DNA from: an uncultured Bacteroidales bacterium
Lineage (GTDB): Bacteria; Bacteroidota; Bacteroidia; Bacteroidales; FEN-979
DNA length: 64,000 bases
Assembly: GCA_903845055.1 (NCBI GenBank)
Contig: CAIMWF010000038.1
Span: forward strand, 1-64,000
Direction: 5' to 3'
Shown: positions 17,524-25,645 of the stretch, piece by piece
How positions within the stretch are numbered: the first letter of the stretch is position 1
Layout of the letters: each line of letters starts with the position of its first letter
The notes under the pieces: generated by a model
Told to the model about the DNA's origin: nothing
Database searches by the model: none
Seen by the model: the letters and a program-made list of their open reading frames with translations, nothing else
Program-made: the position numbers and the translations under genes

Positions 17524-18612
17524 TTTTTAATTCTTGATGCAGCGAACCGAGTAGCCCACAGCCCTGAAATCATCCAGGGTGAATCCTTCACTGGCTGACA
17601 TCCAGAGGACCATTGCCTTTGAAGTGTTTGCGATGGTGCTTGACCAGTAACCTCCCGATGCGCCCGGCCCGTAAATCTGCCCGTCGGGGAAGTCACGGTA
17701 TCCTGCGGTGACCCATTTGAGGGATGACCCGAAAGCTCCTGCCGTATTTTTGGTAGTCCAGGTAGCCACCTCAGCGGTGAACTCGGCATTGGTGGGGATC
17801 CGGTATCCTGCGGGACACGGGTTGTTGATGCCGGCTGCGCCCTGCCAGAGGTTGTTGTTCTGGGGCACTCTCCAGTCGCCGAGGGTCGACAGGGTTTTGA
17901 TGAAGAGGGAATGTCCTGGATTATCCTTTGAAGAGGTTGTGGAGGTGACGCCGTTTACCGGGGTTCCCAGGTATGCGCTGGCCCAGGTGATGCACTGGTG
18001 GTTGTCGGCAATGCGTCCCCACTGGTACTGCGAGCCGTATGCGAGGTAGTCGGTAGCTGCCTGTCCGACCCTGGAAGCGCCCAGGTTGCGGTCGAGCCAT
18101 ACTTTCTGTGTCTTGTGGTTTGCCACTTCATAATAGGTGTAACTGGTGTTGCACGAACTCTGCACGACCGGGGTGTTGCTGACTACGACCACGGTGAAGC
18201 TGGTGGTTGTACCGAAGGTCACGGTAAAGGTGTTGATGCCAGTGGCGACGGGAGTTCCGGCGCCGGGCAGGGTGATGGTCTGTGCCCCGGTGGCGGTGAA
18301 GGAACCGGATTTCGAGAAGTTGTACCCGTTGACCGTGCTGGTGGTGATGTTATAGGTGCCCACAGCCGTGACGGTGAGTTTAAGGGTGAGCGTATTTGCC
18401 GCGGTGAGGGCCACGCCGACTGGGTAATTGCCGTTGACCACGGTGCCGGTTGTGACGATCGAGCCGGTAGCTGCAGCCTTTAATCCGGAGATCACCTGTC
18501 CCTGGCCGGGACCCGTTTGTGTTTTGTCGGAGACTTTTTCACATCCCATAAAACTCATACTGAAAATAACGGCCAGCATCATGCACAGTGAAAGTAAATT
18601 TTTTGTTTTCAT
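17524..18612 (-). repeat. Long direct repeat, unit A
   Basis: Nearly identical at DNA level to 19180-20268 (period 1656 bp), limited to the coding region: similarity begins at the stop codon and fades at the start codon. Confidence 0.9.
17527..18612 (-). CDS. Lipoprotein with Fibrobacter-type paralogous domain, copy A
   Basis: 361 residues. A lipobox ends at MSFMGC (Cys24), so the protein should be lipid-anchored. Residues about 45-150 are Thr/Val/Gly-rich, probably a beta-sandwich (repeated NTLTLKLTV, GTYNITT patterns). The C-terminal 200 residues hold the 'major paralogous domain' seen in Fibrobacter and Bacteroidetes: VWLDRNLGA, QYQWGR, WRVPQNNN, CPAGYRIPT, GGYWSST, GYSVRCI. This domain resembles C-lectin/formylglycine-like folds and is thought to bind ligands at the surface. 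It differs from copy B at only about 11 residues, several of them in the signal peptide. Own terminator just downstream. Confidence 0.9.
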   Translation of the reverse strand: MKTKNLLSLCMMLAVIFSMSFMGCEKVSDKTQTGPGQGQVISGLKAAATGSIVTTGTVVNGNYPVGVALTAANTLTLKLTVTAVGTYNITTSTVNGYNFSKSGSFTATGAQTITLPGAGTPVATGINTFTVTFGTTTSFTVVVVSNTPVVQSSCNTSYTYYEVANHKTQKVWLDRNLGASRVGQAATDYLAYGSQYQWGRIADNHQCITWASAYLGTPVNGVTSTTSSKDNPGHSLFIKTLSTLGDWRVPQNNNLWQGAAGINNPCPAGYRIPTNAEFTAEVATWTTKNTAGAFGSSLKWVTAGYRDFPDGQIYGPGASGGYWSSTIANTSKAMVLWMSASEGFTLDDFRAVGYSVRCIKN

Positions 18613-19076
18613 AACAATGGGTGTTTAATATTGATTTCTGTAAAATAAATCTATCGTTGCGATGTCGGATTAAAATATTATGCAGAACAGGCATATAAAA
18701 TAACTTTACAAAGATGGAGAAAATATTATTCATGCGCAATAGTGATTATAAGTAAAATATAATAGTGGAATACAGGAATAAAATACTAACAATAAAAATG
18801 TAATAAATTAATAAACAAATATATATAAAATAAAAAGGCGTGATAAACGTACGGCATTTATAACGCCATTAAGATGAATTATAATTCAAAACGTATAATA
18901 TAGTTACTTACAAGATAAAAAATATACACAATTATCGATAACAATAGTAAAAAATATATACATTAATGTTTGTAAGACCGGTTGCTTGATATTCCGGTGG
19001 GTGTTATCGGGGAATATGCGGGTATTTGCGCGGATTGCTTGAGTGACCATGGCTGGCCGGGAGTGGCAGGATGAAC
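18613..19076. other. AT-rich gene-free spacer between lipoprotein copies
   Basis: No plausible gene. Strongly AT-rich from about 18,700 to 18,970, unlike its surroundings. A possible -7 of copy A (TAGATTTA on the minus strand, 18653-18646) and a weak inverted repeat GGCGT...ACGCC (18837-18866) are the only features I see. Confidence 0.6.
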
Positions 19077-19107
19077 AAAAACCCCGCCGGAAATGGGGCG
19101 GGGTTTT
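19077..19107 (-). terminator. Terminator of lipoprotein copy B
   Basis: Stem CCCCGCC / GGCGGGG extended by AAAA/TTTT pairs, 8-nt loop, five T on the minus strand. The sequence is unrelated to the terminator of copy A. T-rich on both sides, so it may work in both directions. Confidence 0.8.
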
Positions 19108-19179
19108 CTCTTCACAACGAGTAAAACAAGTATTAACTAACCATATTTATCTATCAATAGTTATTGCAGGAAGTGCTTT

Positions 19180-20268
19180 TATTTAGTTCTTGATGCAGCG
19201 AACCGAGTAACCCACTGCCCTGAAATCATCCAGGGTGAATCCTTCGCTGGCAGACATCCAGAGGACCATTGCCTTTGAAGTGTTTGCGATGGTGCTTGAC
19301 CAGTAACCTCCCGATGCGCCGGGTCCGTAGATCTGCCCGTCGGGGAAGTCGCGGTATCCCGCGGTGACCCATTTGAGGGATGACCCGAAGGCACCTGCCG
19401 TATTTTTGGTGGTCCAGGTAGCCACTTCAGCGGTGAACTCGGCATTGGTGGGGATCCGGTATCCCGCGGGACACGGGTTGTTGATGCCGGCTGCGCCCTG
19501 CCAGAGGTTGTTGTTCTGGGGCACTCTCCAGTCGCCGAGGGTCGACAGGGTTTTGATGAAGAGGGAATGTCCGGGATTATCCTTTGAAGAGGTTGTGGAG
19601 GTGACGCCGTTTACCGGGGTTCCCAGGTATGCGCTGGCCCAGGTGATGCACTGGTGGTTGTCGGCAAGGCGTCCCCACTGGTACTGCGAGCCGTATGCGA
19701 GGAAGTCGGTAGCGGCCTGTCCCACCCTGGAAGCGCCCAGGTTGCGGTCGAGCCATACTTTCTGTGTCTTGTGGTTTGCCACTTCATAATAGGTGTAGTT
19801 GGTGCTGCAGGAGTTCTGCACGACCGGGGTGTTGCTGACCACGACCACGGTGAAACTGGTGGTTGTACCGAAGGTCACGGTAAAGGTGTTGATGCCGGTG
19901 GCGACGGGAGTCCCGGTGCCGGGCAGGGTGATGGTCTGAGCCCCGGTGGTGGTGAAGGAACCGGATTTCGAGAAGTTGTACCCGTTGACCGTGCTGGTGG
20001 TGATGTTATAGGTGCCCACAGCCGTGACAGTGAGTTTCAGGGTAAGCGTATTTGCCGCGGTGAGGGCCACGCCGACCGGGTAATTGCCGTTGACCACGGT
20101 GCCGGTTGTGACGATTGAGCCGGTAGCTGCGGCCTTTAAGCCGGAGATCACCTGTCCCTGGCCGGGACCCGTTTGTGTTTTGTCGGAGACTTTTTCACAT
20201 CCCATAAAACTCATGCTGAAAATAACGGCCAGTATCATGACCAGTGAAAGAATTTTTTTTGTTTTCAT
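19180..20268 (-). repeat. Long direct repeat, unit B
   Basis: Partner of 17524-18612. Substitutions are scattered and sparse, including at third codon positions, while flanks show no similarity. Confidence 0.9.
19183..20268 (-). CDS. Lipoprotein with Fibrobacter-type paralogous domain, copy B
   Basis: 361 residues, the same layout as copy A: lipobox MSFMGC, beta-rich N-terminal domain, then the VWLDRNLGA to GYSVRCI paralogous domain. Compared with A, the signal peptide reads KKILSLVMILAV instead of KNLLSLCMMLAV, and a few conservative changes follow (for example DFLAYG for DYLAYG, GRLADN for GRIADN). Equal length and no frameshift indicate that both are functional. The upstream 500 bp and downstream terminator are unlike those of copy A, so the two copies may be expressed under different conditions. 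Confidence 0.9.
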   Translation of the reverse strand: MKTKKILSLVMILAVIFSMSFMGCEKVSDKTQTGPGQGQVISGLKAAATGSIVTTGTVVNGNYPVGVALTAANTLTLKLTVTAVGTYNITTSTVNGYNFSKSGSFTTTGAQTITLPGTGTPVATGINTFTVTFGTTTSFTVVVVSNTPVVQNSCSTNYTYYEVANHKTQKVWLDRNLGASRVGQAATDFLAYGSQYQWGRLADNHQCITWASAYLGTPVNGVTSTTSSKDNPGHSLFIKTLSTLGDWRVPQNNNLWQGAAGINNPCPAGYRIPTNAEFTAEVATWTTKNTAGAFGSSLKWVTAGYRDFPDGQIYGPGASGGYWSSTIANTSKAMVLWMSASEGFTLDDFRAVGYSVRCIKN

Positions 20269-20787
20269 CTGAATGGATTTAAATGGAGTTCGTTTTCGAA
20301 ATCAGGTATTGACCGTCAGGCCGTAAATAATCACCAGGTGACTAAAATATTTTACAAATATCAATGCATAAAAATTTCAACACAATAGCGGGTATGCGTA
20401 AAGAAAAATTGCGGCAAACCACTATATTTGCTTCTTTAATATAATGCAAATACTATAATATCAGCAATATAAATATTTGAATGCCGTACATCTGATGTAT
20501 AAAAGTGGTCTCGTTAGTGAGTCGCAAACCCGGTATTTTTACTGGCACTATATTTACAGTGCAATAATATATTATACATTCAGGAAAAATGTTAAATTAA
20601 TTTACACTTGTGGGTAAGCCCGGAGGATTACAAGATCACGAAGGAATCGGGAACTGATCCATCGAATGGGGCATTGCAGGAAGCGGGGAAAAGAAAAATG
20701 GAACCCGGCGTGCTGGGCAGAACCGGGAAAAAGTAACGGAAGCCTTTCTCCAGGCGAAAACCAGGAGGAAAAGGAGGTAATATAAAA
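20269..20787. other. Gene-free region upstream of copy B
   Basis: AT-rich up to about 20,600, then moderate GC. No convincing gene: the 65-codon minus-strand ORF here (20628-20825) is proline/phenylalanine-rich and overlaps the kinase gene end. One plus-strand -7-like TATATTTG (20423-20430) has no gene downstream on that strand; a small RNA is conceivable but unsupported. Confidence 0.5.
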
Positions 20788-21351
20788 CTAGGGGGTTTCG
20801 GAAATTTCTCCGAGAACGCGTTCAACCTCCAGGAAGAGGTCGTTCCTTGTCAAATCATTGTTAAATACGAAATCGGCCTCCCGGATGCATGCAGCCAGGT
20901 TCTGCCTGTTAGGGTCGCTGGTCCTCATCTCCCGTGCCTCATTTTCCGTAAAGGTTTCAAACGAGATCTGATCGGTTTCCGATTGCCTGCTGACGATGCG
21001 CTGGTAGCGGAGCCTGGGGTCGGCATCTACGGCAAAGAGGAAAAAGTTTCCCTTTTGGCGCAGGGCGCTGATTTCCCCGGGGGTCCTGATGCTTTCAATG
21101 ATACAATTCCTTCCTTTTGCGGCTGCCAGGAGATACAACTGGTCGGTCACCCAGGAGGGGCTGTGGAGCGCGCGAAGCTCATTGGCCAGGTTGAACATGC
21201 TGTCGCGGTTTTCGGCCATGCCGCGACGCCGGATCTCGTCGAGCAGGTAGGCCCTGACCGAATAGTGATCAAATCCCTTTTCCTGCACCAGGTATTCAAC
21301 TACCGTGCCTTTGCCGGCCCCGAGTGTCCCGGTGATCCCGATGATTAACAT
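20788..21351 (-). CDS. Small P-loop kinase (AAA_17/18, dephospho-CoA-kinase-like)
   Basis: 187 residues. Walker A GTLGAGKGT at the extreme N-terminus, then the NMP-kinase-like sequence YSVRAYLLDEIRRRG. RTPGEISALR and FLFAVDADPRLRYQRI in the middle resemble the lid and base-binding parts of dephospho-CoA or nucleoside kinases. These proteins are often annotated as dCMP-kinase or dephospho-CoA-kinase-like with no proven substrate. The P-loop is GxGKG, as in adenylate kinases. Follows the LOG gene in the same direction after a gap filled with short repeats. Confidence 0.82.
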   Translation of the reverse strand: MLIIGITGTLGAGKGTVVEYLVQEKGFDHYSVRAYLLDEIRRRGMAENRDSMFNLANELRALHSPSWVTDQLYLLAAAKGRNCIIESIRTPGEISALRQKGNFFLFAVDADPRLRYQRIVSRQSETDQISFETFTENEAREMRTSDPNRQNLAACIREADFVFNNDLTRNDLFLEVERVLGEISETP

Positions 21352-21364
21352 GGTCGGTTTCTAA

Positions 21365-21385
21365 TTCAAAGTTCAAAACTCAAAA
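21365..21385. repeat. Degenerate heptamer tandem repeat (TTCAAAG/TTCAAAA/CTCAAAA)
   Basis: Three 7-bp units, 14 bp upstream of the kinase start. The unit is the reverse complement type of the GAGTTTT array at 40819. Confidence 0.7.
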
Positions 21386-21422
21386 GCAGAGAGAATCTTC
21401 CCCCCGTTTAAAAATTCATTAC

Positions 21423-21477
21423 CAGCATTGCTTTCATTGTATGCATTATCTGCATTGTTTGCATTGTTTGCATTCAG
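21423..21477. repeat. Nonamer tandem repeat, unit TGCATTGTT
   Basis: About six 9-bp units of growing regularity, with two perfect TGCATTGTT units in the middle. The array runs into the stop codon of the LOG gene (21474-21476). Confidence 0.8.
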
Positions 21478-22079
21478 ATTTTGCCTTCTTTCAATCCTTC
21501 GATCCACTTTTCCGCCCTGAGCGGCTCGTACCTTTCAAGTTTAGTCCACAGGCGTGGCAGGTCCTCATCGATCTGCAGCATGCCGCGGTGTTCCGGGCGG
21601 AGGAACCGTTCGGCCACGGCGTGATCGAGCATCGCCACCAGGTGGGTGAAGAATCCCGAAATATTCAGGAGCCCGACCGGTTTGTTCACGATGCCCAACT
21701 GGTTCCAGGTAAGCACCTCGAAAAGTTCGTCGAGGGTGCCGAAGGCCCCCGGGAGGGCCAGGAAGGCGTCGGAGAAATCGGCCATCAGAGCTTTCCGCTC
21801 CTGCATGCCACCGACAATATGCATGGCCGTGAGATTGTTGTGAGCCACTTCGCGTTCAACCAGCGACCGGGGCATGACCCCGATCACCTTCCCGCCTCCT
21901 GCCAGCATGGTGTCGGCGAGGATGCCCATCAGTCCGACATTGGCCCCTCCATAGACCAGGGTGACCTGTTTTTCCAGAAGGAATTCTCCAAGCAGGACTG
22001 CCATGGCCGCATATTCCGGCCTGTTTCCGGCGCTGGAACCGCAGAATACGCAAATGGAACTGAGTTTTGGATGTGTCAT
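21474..22079 (-). CDS. LOG-family (TIGR00730) nucleotide phosphoribohydrolase-like protein
   Basis: 201 residues. N-terminal ICVFCGSSAG, VYGGANVGLMG and the phosphate-binding PGAFGTLDELFE are the family marks; the usual motif is PGGxGTxxE, so one Gly is Ala here. LOG proteins release ribose 5-phosphate from nucleoside monophosphates (cytokinin-activating in plants; housekeeping or pyrimidine/purine 5'-nucleotide nucleosidase in bacteria). Cytoplasmic. Its stop lies inside a tandem repeat array. Confidence 0.92.
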   Translation of the reverse strand: MTHPKLSSICVFCGSSAGNRPEYAAMAVLLGEFLLEKQVTLVYGGANVGLMGILADTMLAGGGKVIGVMPRSLVEREVAHNNLTAMHIVGGMQERKALMADFSDAFLALPGAFGTLDELFEVLTWNQLGIVNKPVGLLNISGFFTHLVAMLDHAVAERFLRPEHRGMLQIDEDLPRLWTKLERYEPLRAEKWIEGLKEGKI

Positions 22080-22307
22080 GATCTGGTCAGTCTTGGTAAG
22101 GCCGGACGGGGTTGCGTTTCAAAAAAAACCGGGATGCCGGGATTCTCTGAAAATCTGTACTTTTGTTTTTTTATTGTTTACAAGAATGACGGCCTTTCAC
22201 GCTTTCCGCAAATTGTCAAACATTCCGGGTTAGGATGACCGGCCGCGATTTAAACCCTGGTCAAAAATAACAAGAATCCCGGTTCCTGCACATTTTATTT
22301 AACTGAT

Positions 22308-23282
22308 ATGTTATATCCATTAAAATTCCGGCCGATCTTCAGGGAGAAAATCTGGGGCGGAAAGAAGATCAGCACCAGCCTTGGAATTGATTTTGCGCCG
22401 CTGGCAACCTGCGGTGAAGCCTGGACCCTTTCGGGCGTTCCCGGGTCGCAGACGGTTGTCACGAATGGGTTCCTCGCAGGGAATGACCTGAATGAGATTC
22501 TCGAGATCTACATGGATGAACTGGTGGGGGAGAAGGTTTTTGAAAAATGCAAAGATGAATTCCCGGTACTCGTGAAATTCATCGACGCGAATGACTGGCT
22601 GTCCGTCCAGGTACATCCCGATGATGCCATGGCTGCCAGCCAGGGAATGGGCAACGGGAAAACCGAAATGTGGTACATCCTGGATGCCGATCCGGGTGCA
22701 AAACTTGTAAGCGGTTTCTCCCGGAAACTGGATGAGGAAACATTCAGTGCATTCCTGGAAAAGAAGCAGATCAAGGAGGTCCTGAATTTTGAAAACGTTC
22801 AGAAAGGCGACGTATTTTATATCCCCTCCGGGCGGGTACATGCCCTCGGCCCTGGGATCCTCCTGGCCGAGATACAGCAGACCTCCGATACCACTTACCG
22901 GCTTTTCGACTGGGATCGGGTCGATGCTTCCGGGAAATCCAGGGAACTGCATACCTCCCTTGCCCTCAAATCCATCGATTTCGGTGTGGTTGAATCATAC
23001 CGTACCACTTACAGGGCTGAAATGAACAAGACAGCCAGGCTGGTCGACAGCCCCTTTTTTACCACCAGCCTGCTCGATGCCGACCGGGAAATACAGAAGG
23101 ATTACGGCGGACTGGATTCGTTTGTCATATACATATGTGTGGAGGGCAGGGCCACCCTTGTGGCGGATGAACACAGGGTTTCCCTTACAAAGGGAGAGGT
23201 CCTTCTACTACCTGCCGTGATCAATGAGGTAACCCTGATCCCCGACCCTAACATTCGGATTTTAGAAGTATATATTCCATAA
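22308..23282 (+). CDS. manA: Mannose-6-phosphate isomerase, class I
   Basis: 324 residues. N-terminal KFRPIFREKIWGGKK is typical of bacterial type I enzymes. Zinc ligands are seen in SVQVHPDD (Gln, His), KTEMWYIL (Glu) and PSGRVHALGPG (His), with QQTSDTTYRLFDWDR after them. It interconverts fructose 6-phosphate and mannose 6-phosphate, feeding GDP-mannose and hence surface glycans. The length is that of the short bacterial form. Stands alone; the TlpA gene follows with its own promoter. Confidence 0.95.
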   Translation: MLYPLKFRPIFREKIWGGKKISTSLGIDFAPLATCGEAWTLSGVPGSQTVVTNGFLAGNDLNEILEIYMDELVGEKVFEKCKDEFPVLVKFIDANDWLSVQVHPDDAMAASQGMGNGKTEMWYILDADPGAKLVSGFSRKLDEETFSAFLEKKQIKEVLNFENVQKGDVFYIPSGRVHALGPGILLAEIQQTSDTTYRLFDWDRVDASGKSRELHTSLALKSIDFGVVESYRTTYRAEMNKTARLVDSPFFTTSLLDADREIQKDYGGLDSFVIYICVEGRATLVADEHRVSLTKGEVLLLPAVINEVTLIPDPNIRILEVYIP

Positions 23283-23289
23283 AAATCAT

Positions 23290-23297
23290 TATTTTTG
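23290..23297 (+). promoter_or_regulatory. -7 promoter element of the TlpA operon
   Basis: TATTTTTG 20 nt before the ATG at 23318. It shows that the track start (GTG at 23297, its first base shared with the box) is too early. Confidence 0.6.
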
Positions 23298-23317
23298 TGA
23301 ACCCAAAAACAACTGTC

Positions 23318-23842
23318 ATGAACAAAAAATTCCGGCTGATTTTCTTTATGGTGCTGATCTCCTCCATCACTTTTGCACAGGAGAATGTTTTCAAATACAA
23401 AAAACTGCCCTCGGTCAACATCAAGGATGTGAAAGGCCAGGTTTTCAATACCGGCAGCATCAGCAACGACGGCAAACCCGTCATCATCAGTTTCTGGGCC
23501 ACATGGTGCAAACCCTGCGTCAGGGAACTGACCACCATTGCCGATGTATACGACGACTGGGTGAAGGAGACGGGCGTAAAACTTTATGCCGTTTCTGTTG
23601 ACGATTCACGATCGATGACGCTCGTTGCCCCGATGGTCAATGGCAAAGGGTGGGATTACACTGTATTGCTCGACCCCAACAGCGATTTCAAACGTGCCAT
23701 GAGCGTTGGTCCGATTCCCCACACCTTCCTGCTCAACGGAAAGGGAGAAGTGGTCTGGCAGCATACCTCCTTCGCCGAAGGGGATGAACTGAACCTGATC
23801 GAAATGGTGAAGAAACTCAACAAAGGCGAAGAGATAAAGTAA
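23318..23842 (+). CDS. TlpA/ResA-like thiol-disulfide oxidoreductase
   Basis: 174 residues from the ATG at 23318. Signal peptide MNKKFRLIFF...TFAQ, then a thioredoxin fold with WATWCKPCVREL (WCxxC active site) and a cis-Pro-type VGPIPHTFLL. Periplasmic dithiol reductase. It is the first gene of a probable three-gene unit with a large outer-membrane barrel and Omp28, each of which carries its own cysteine pair. Confidence 0.92.
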   Translation: MNKKFRLIFFMVLISSITFAQENVFKYKKLPSVNIKDVKGQVFNTGSISNDGKPVIISFWATWCKPCVRELTTIADVYDDWVKETGVKLYAVSVDDSRSMTLVAPMVNGKGWDYTVLLDPNSDFKRAMSVGPIPHTFLLNGKGEVVWQHTSFAEGDELNLIEMVKKLNKGEEIK

Positions 23843-23882
23843 CGACCTCCATCCACATTTTTCCACTTTTAATTCTTGTACC

Positions 23883-25595
23883 TTGAATAAACGGATACAT
23901 TATTTACTTGGAGCAGTCATGATGATGTTCCTGTTTTCCATGAAGGCTGAATCGCAGGATATCCTGAAAGGAAGTGAAGTTCATGGCAGCATGCAGCTCG
24001 ATGCAGCCTATTATCTGAAAGATAATAAGATGGGAATTACCGATTCAACCCTTGCCGGGCAGTTGATCAGGATGAACGCCTTCACGGAAGTCAACTATTC
24101 GCTGGGCAATTTTACTGCCGGGATGCGGTTTGAAGCCTACATTCCGCCGCTGACGGGCTACGATGCCCAGTACAACGGAGTGGGGGTTCCATACTGGTAT
24201 GCCAATTACAAAAACAGTTTCATCGACGTTACCGCCGGGAATTTCTACGAGCAGTTCGGCAACGGGATGATCATGCGCACCTACCAGGAATGGACCCTGG
24301 GGGTCGACAATTCGCTGCAGGGAATCAGGGTGAAGATCATGCCCGTCAAAGGGATTACCTTCAAGGGGGTCTACGGTGTGCAGCGTTATTACTGGGAACC
24401 TTTCAAGGATTACAACCGCGGCATTGTCAAGGGCTTTGACGGTGACTTCAACCTGAATGAAATGATCACAGGCTGGGCCGACGCGAAGGTCAAGCTGATC
24501 CTCGGCGGCTCCATTGCAAGCAACTACCAGCATGAAAGCACGAAGGACATCACCTCCAACGGCCAGTTGCTGACCCTTCACATGCCGCAGAATGTCGCCA
24601 ATTATGGCGGCCGCTTCAACCTGAACATCGGGGGTTTCAACTGGCAAACCGAATATGCCCACAAGATCAACGACCCTTCGGCGCGCAACAACTACATTTA
24701 CAAGGACGGCAACGGGCTCTTCACCAACATGTCATGGTCACAGAAGGGTCTGGGTATCCAGGTGATGTCGAAATGGATCGACAACATGAGCTACAAATCC
24801 GACCGTACCATCGTCAACAACATGGTCGACATCAACTACCTGCCGGCAATCACCAAGCAGCACACCTATGCCCTCGCCAGCATGTATCCCTATGCCACCC
24901 AGCCCGACGGGGAGGTCGGAATCTCGGGGACGGTTACGATCCACCTCCCAAAGAATTCCCCGCTCGGAGGCAAATCCGGCCTGTCGATCGCAGCGAATTT
25001 CTCGCAGGTGAACGGACTGAAGCAGACCAAACTCAATGATACGACCGCAATCGGGCAGACCGGGACCCTGGGTTATAAAACGACCTTTTACGGCTTTGGC
25101 AATACCCTTTATTACCAGGACGGCAACATCGAGGTCTCAAAGAAATTCAACAGCAAGTGGAAGGGAATATTTACATACCTCCACCAGGCCTATAACAAGG
25201 ATGTGGTTGAAGGCCACGTGAACCAGTACGGGATTGTCTATTCACACATCGGGGTTGCTGATATTGCCTGGAGCATTACTAAAAAACTCAACCTCAGGTG
25301 GGAAGTCCAGGGCCTTTGGACCAGGCAGGATAAGGGAAACTGGGCAGCGGGCCTTGTCGAATTGACCATTTCACCGGCCTGGTTTTTTTCCGTCATGGAC
25401 CAGTACAACTACGGCAACAACGATTCGTCGCAACGTCTCAACTATTACCTTGTCAGTGCCGGGTACACCAACCATACATCACGCATCTCCCTTTCATGGG
25501 GAAGACAGCGTGAGGGCATCATTTGCGTGGGGGGTGTCTGCCGTTACGTGCCCGCCACGAATGGGGTGACCCTTACCCTGACCAGCAGTTTTTAA
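23883..25595 (+). CDS. DUF6029-like outer-membrane beta-barrel protein
   Basis: 570 residues, start TTG (MNKRIHYLLGAVMMM, signal peptide to about residue 25, AESQ). The mature chain is made of alternating aromatic strands, for example YYLKDNKMGITDS, FYEQFGNGMIMRTYQEW, ending in a terminal strand with final Phe (LTLTSSF), the rule for BamA-assembled barrels. Close to the end is a cysteine pair in ICVGGVCR. Bacteroidetes proteins of this type are named DUF6029. It begins 40 bp after tlpA and is followed by Omp28, a recurrent pairing as I recall, so the three may work together at the outer membrane. Confidence 0.82.
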   Translation: MNKRIHYLLGAVMMMFLFSMKAESQDILKGSEVHGSMQLDAAYYLKDNKMGITDSTLAGQLIRMNAFTEVNYSLGNFTAGMRFEAYIPPLTGYDAQYNGVGVPYWYANYKNSFIDVTAGNFYEQFGNGMIMRTYQEWTLGVDNSLQGIRVKIMPVKGITFKGVYGVQRYYWEPFKDYNRGIVKGFDGDFNLNEMITGWADAKVKLILGGSIASNYQHESTKDITSNGQLLTLHMPQNVANYGGRFNLNIGGFNWQTEYAHKINDPSARNNYIYKDGNGLFTNMSWSQKGLGIQVMSKWIDNMSYKSDRTIVNNMVDINYLPAITKQHTYALASMYPYATQPDGEVGISGTVTIHLPKNSPLGGKSGLSIAANFSQVNGLKQTKLNDTTAIGQTGTLGYKTTFYGFGNTLYYQDGNIEVSKKFNSKWKGIFTYLHQAYNKDVVEGHVNQYGIVYSHIGVADIAWSITKKLNLRWEVQGLWTRQDKGNWAAGLVELTISPAWFFSVMDQYNYGNNDSSQRLNYYLVSAGYTNHTSRISLSWGRQREGIICVGGVCRYVPATNGVTLTLTSSF

Positions 25596-25645
25596 ACATT
25601 CAATAAACTTTGTACAACGGACTGAACAAAAAAATCAAACCCGAA

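Noticed and set aside
20423-20430. Plus-strand -7 box starting a small RNA
   Set aside because: TATATTTG alone in AT-rich DNA is expected by chance; no -33 element, gene or structured RNA follows.
21423-21477. CRISPR-like array
   Set aside because: Units are 9 bp with no spacers; the same holds for all other short arrays here. No cas gene in the window.
21441-22238. 265-codon plus-strand ORF
   Set aside because: Shadow of the LOG gene on the other strand; no recognisable protein pattern.
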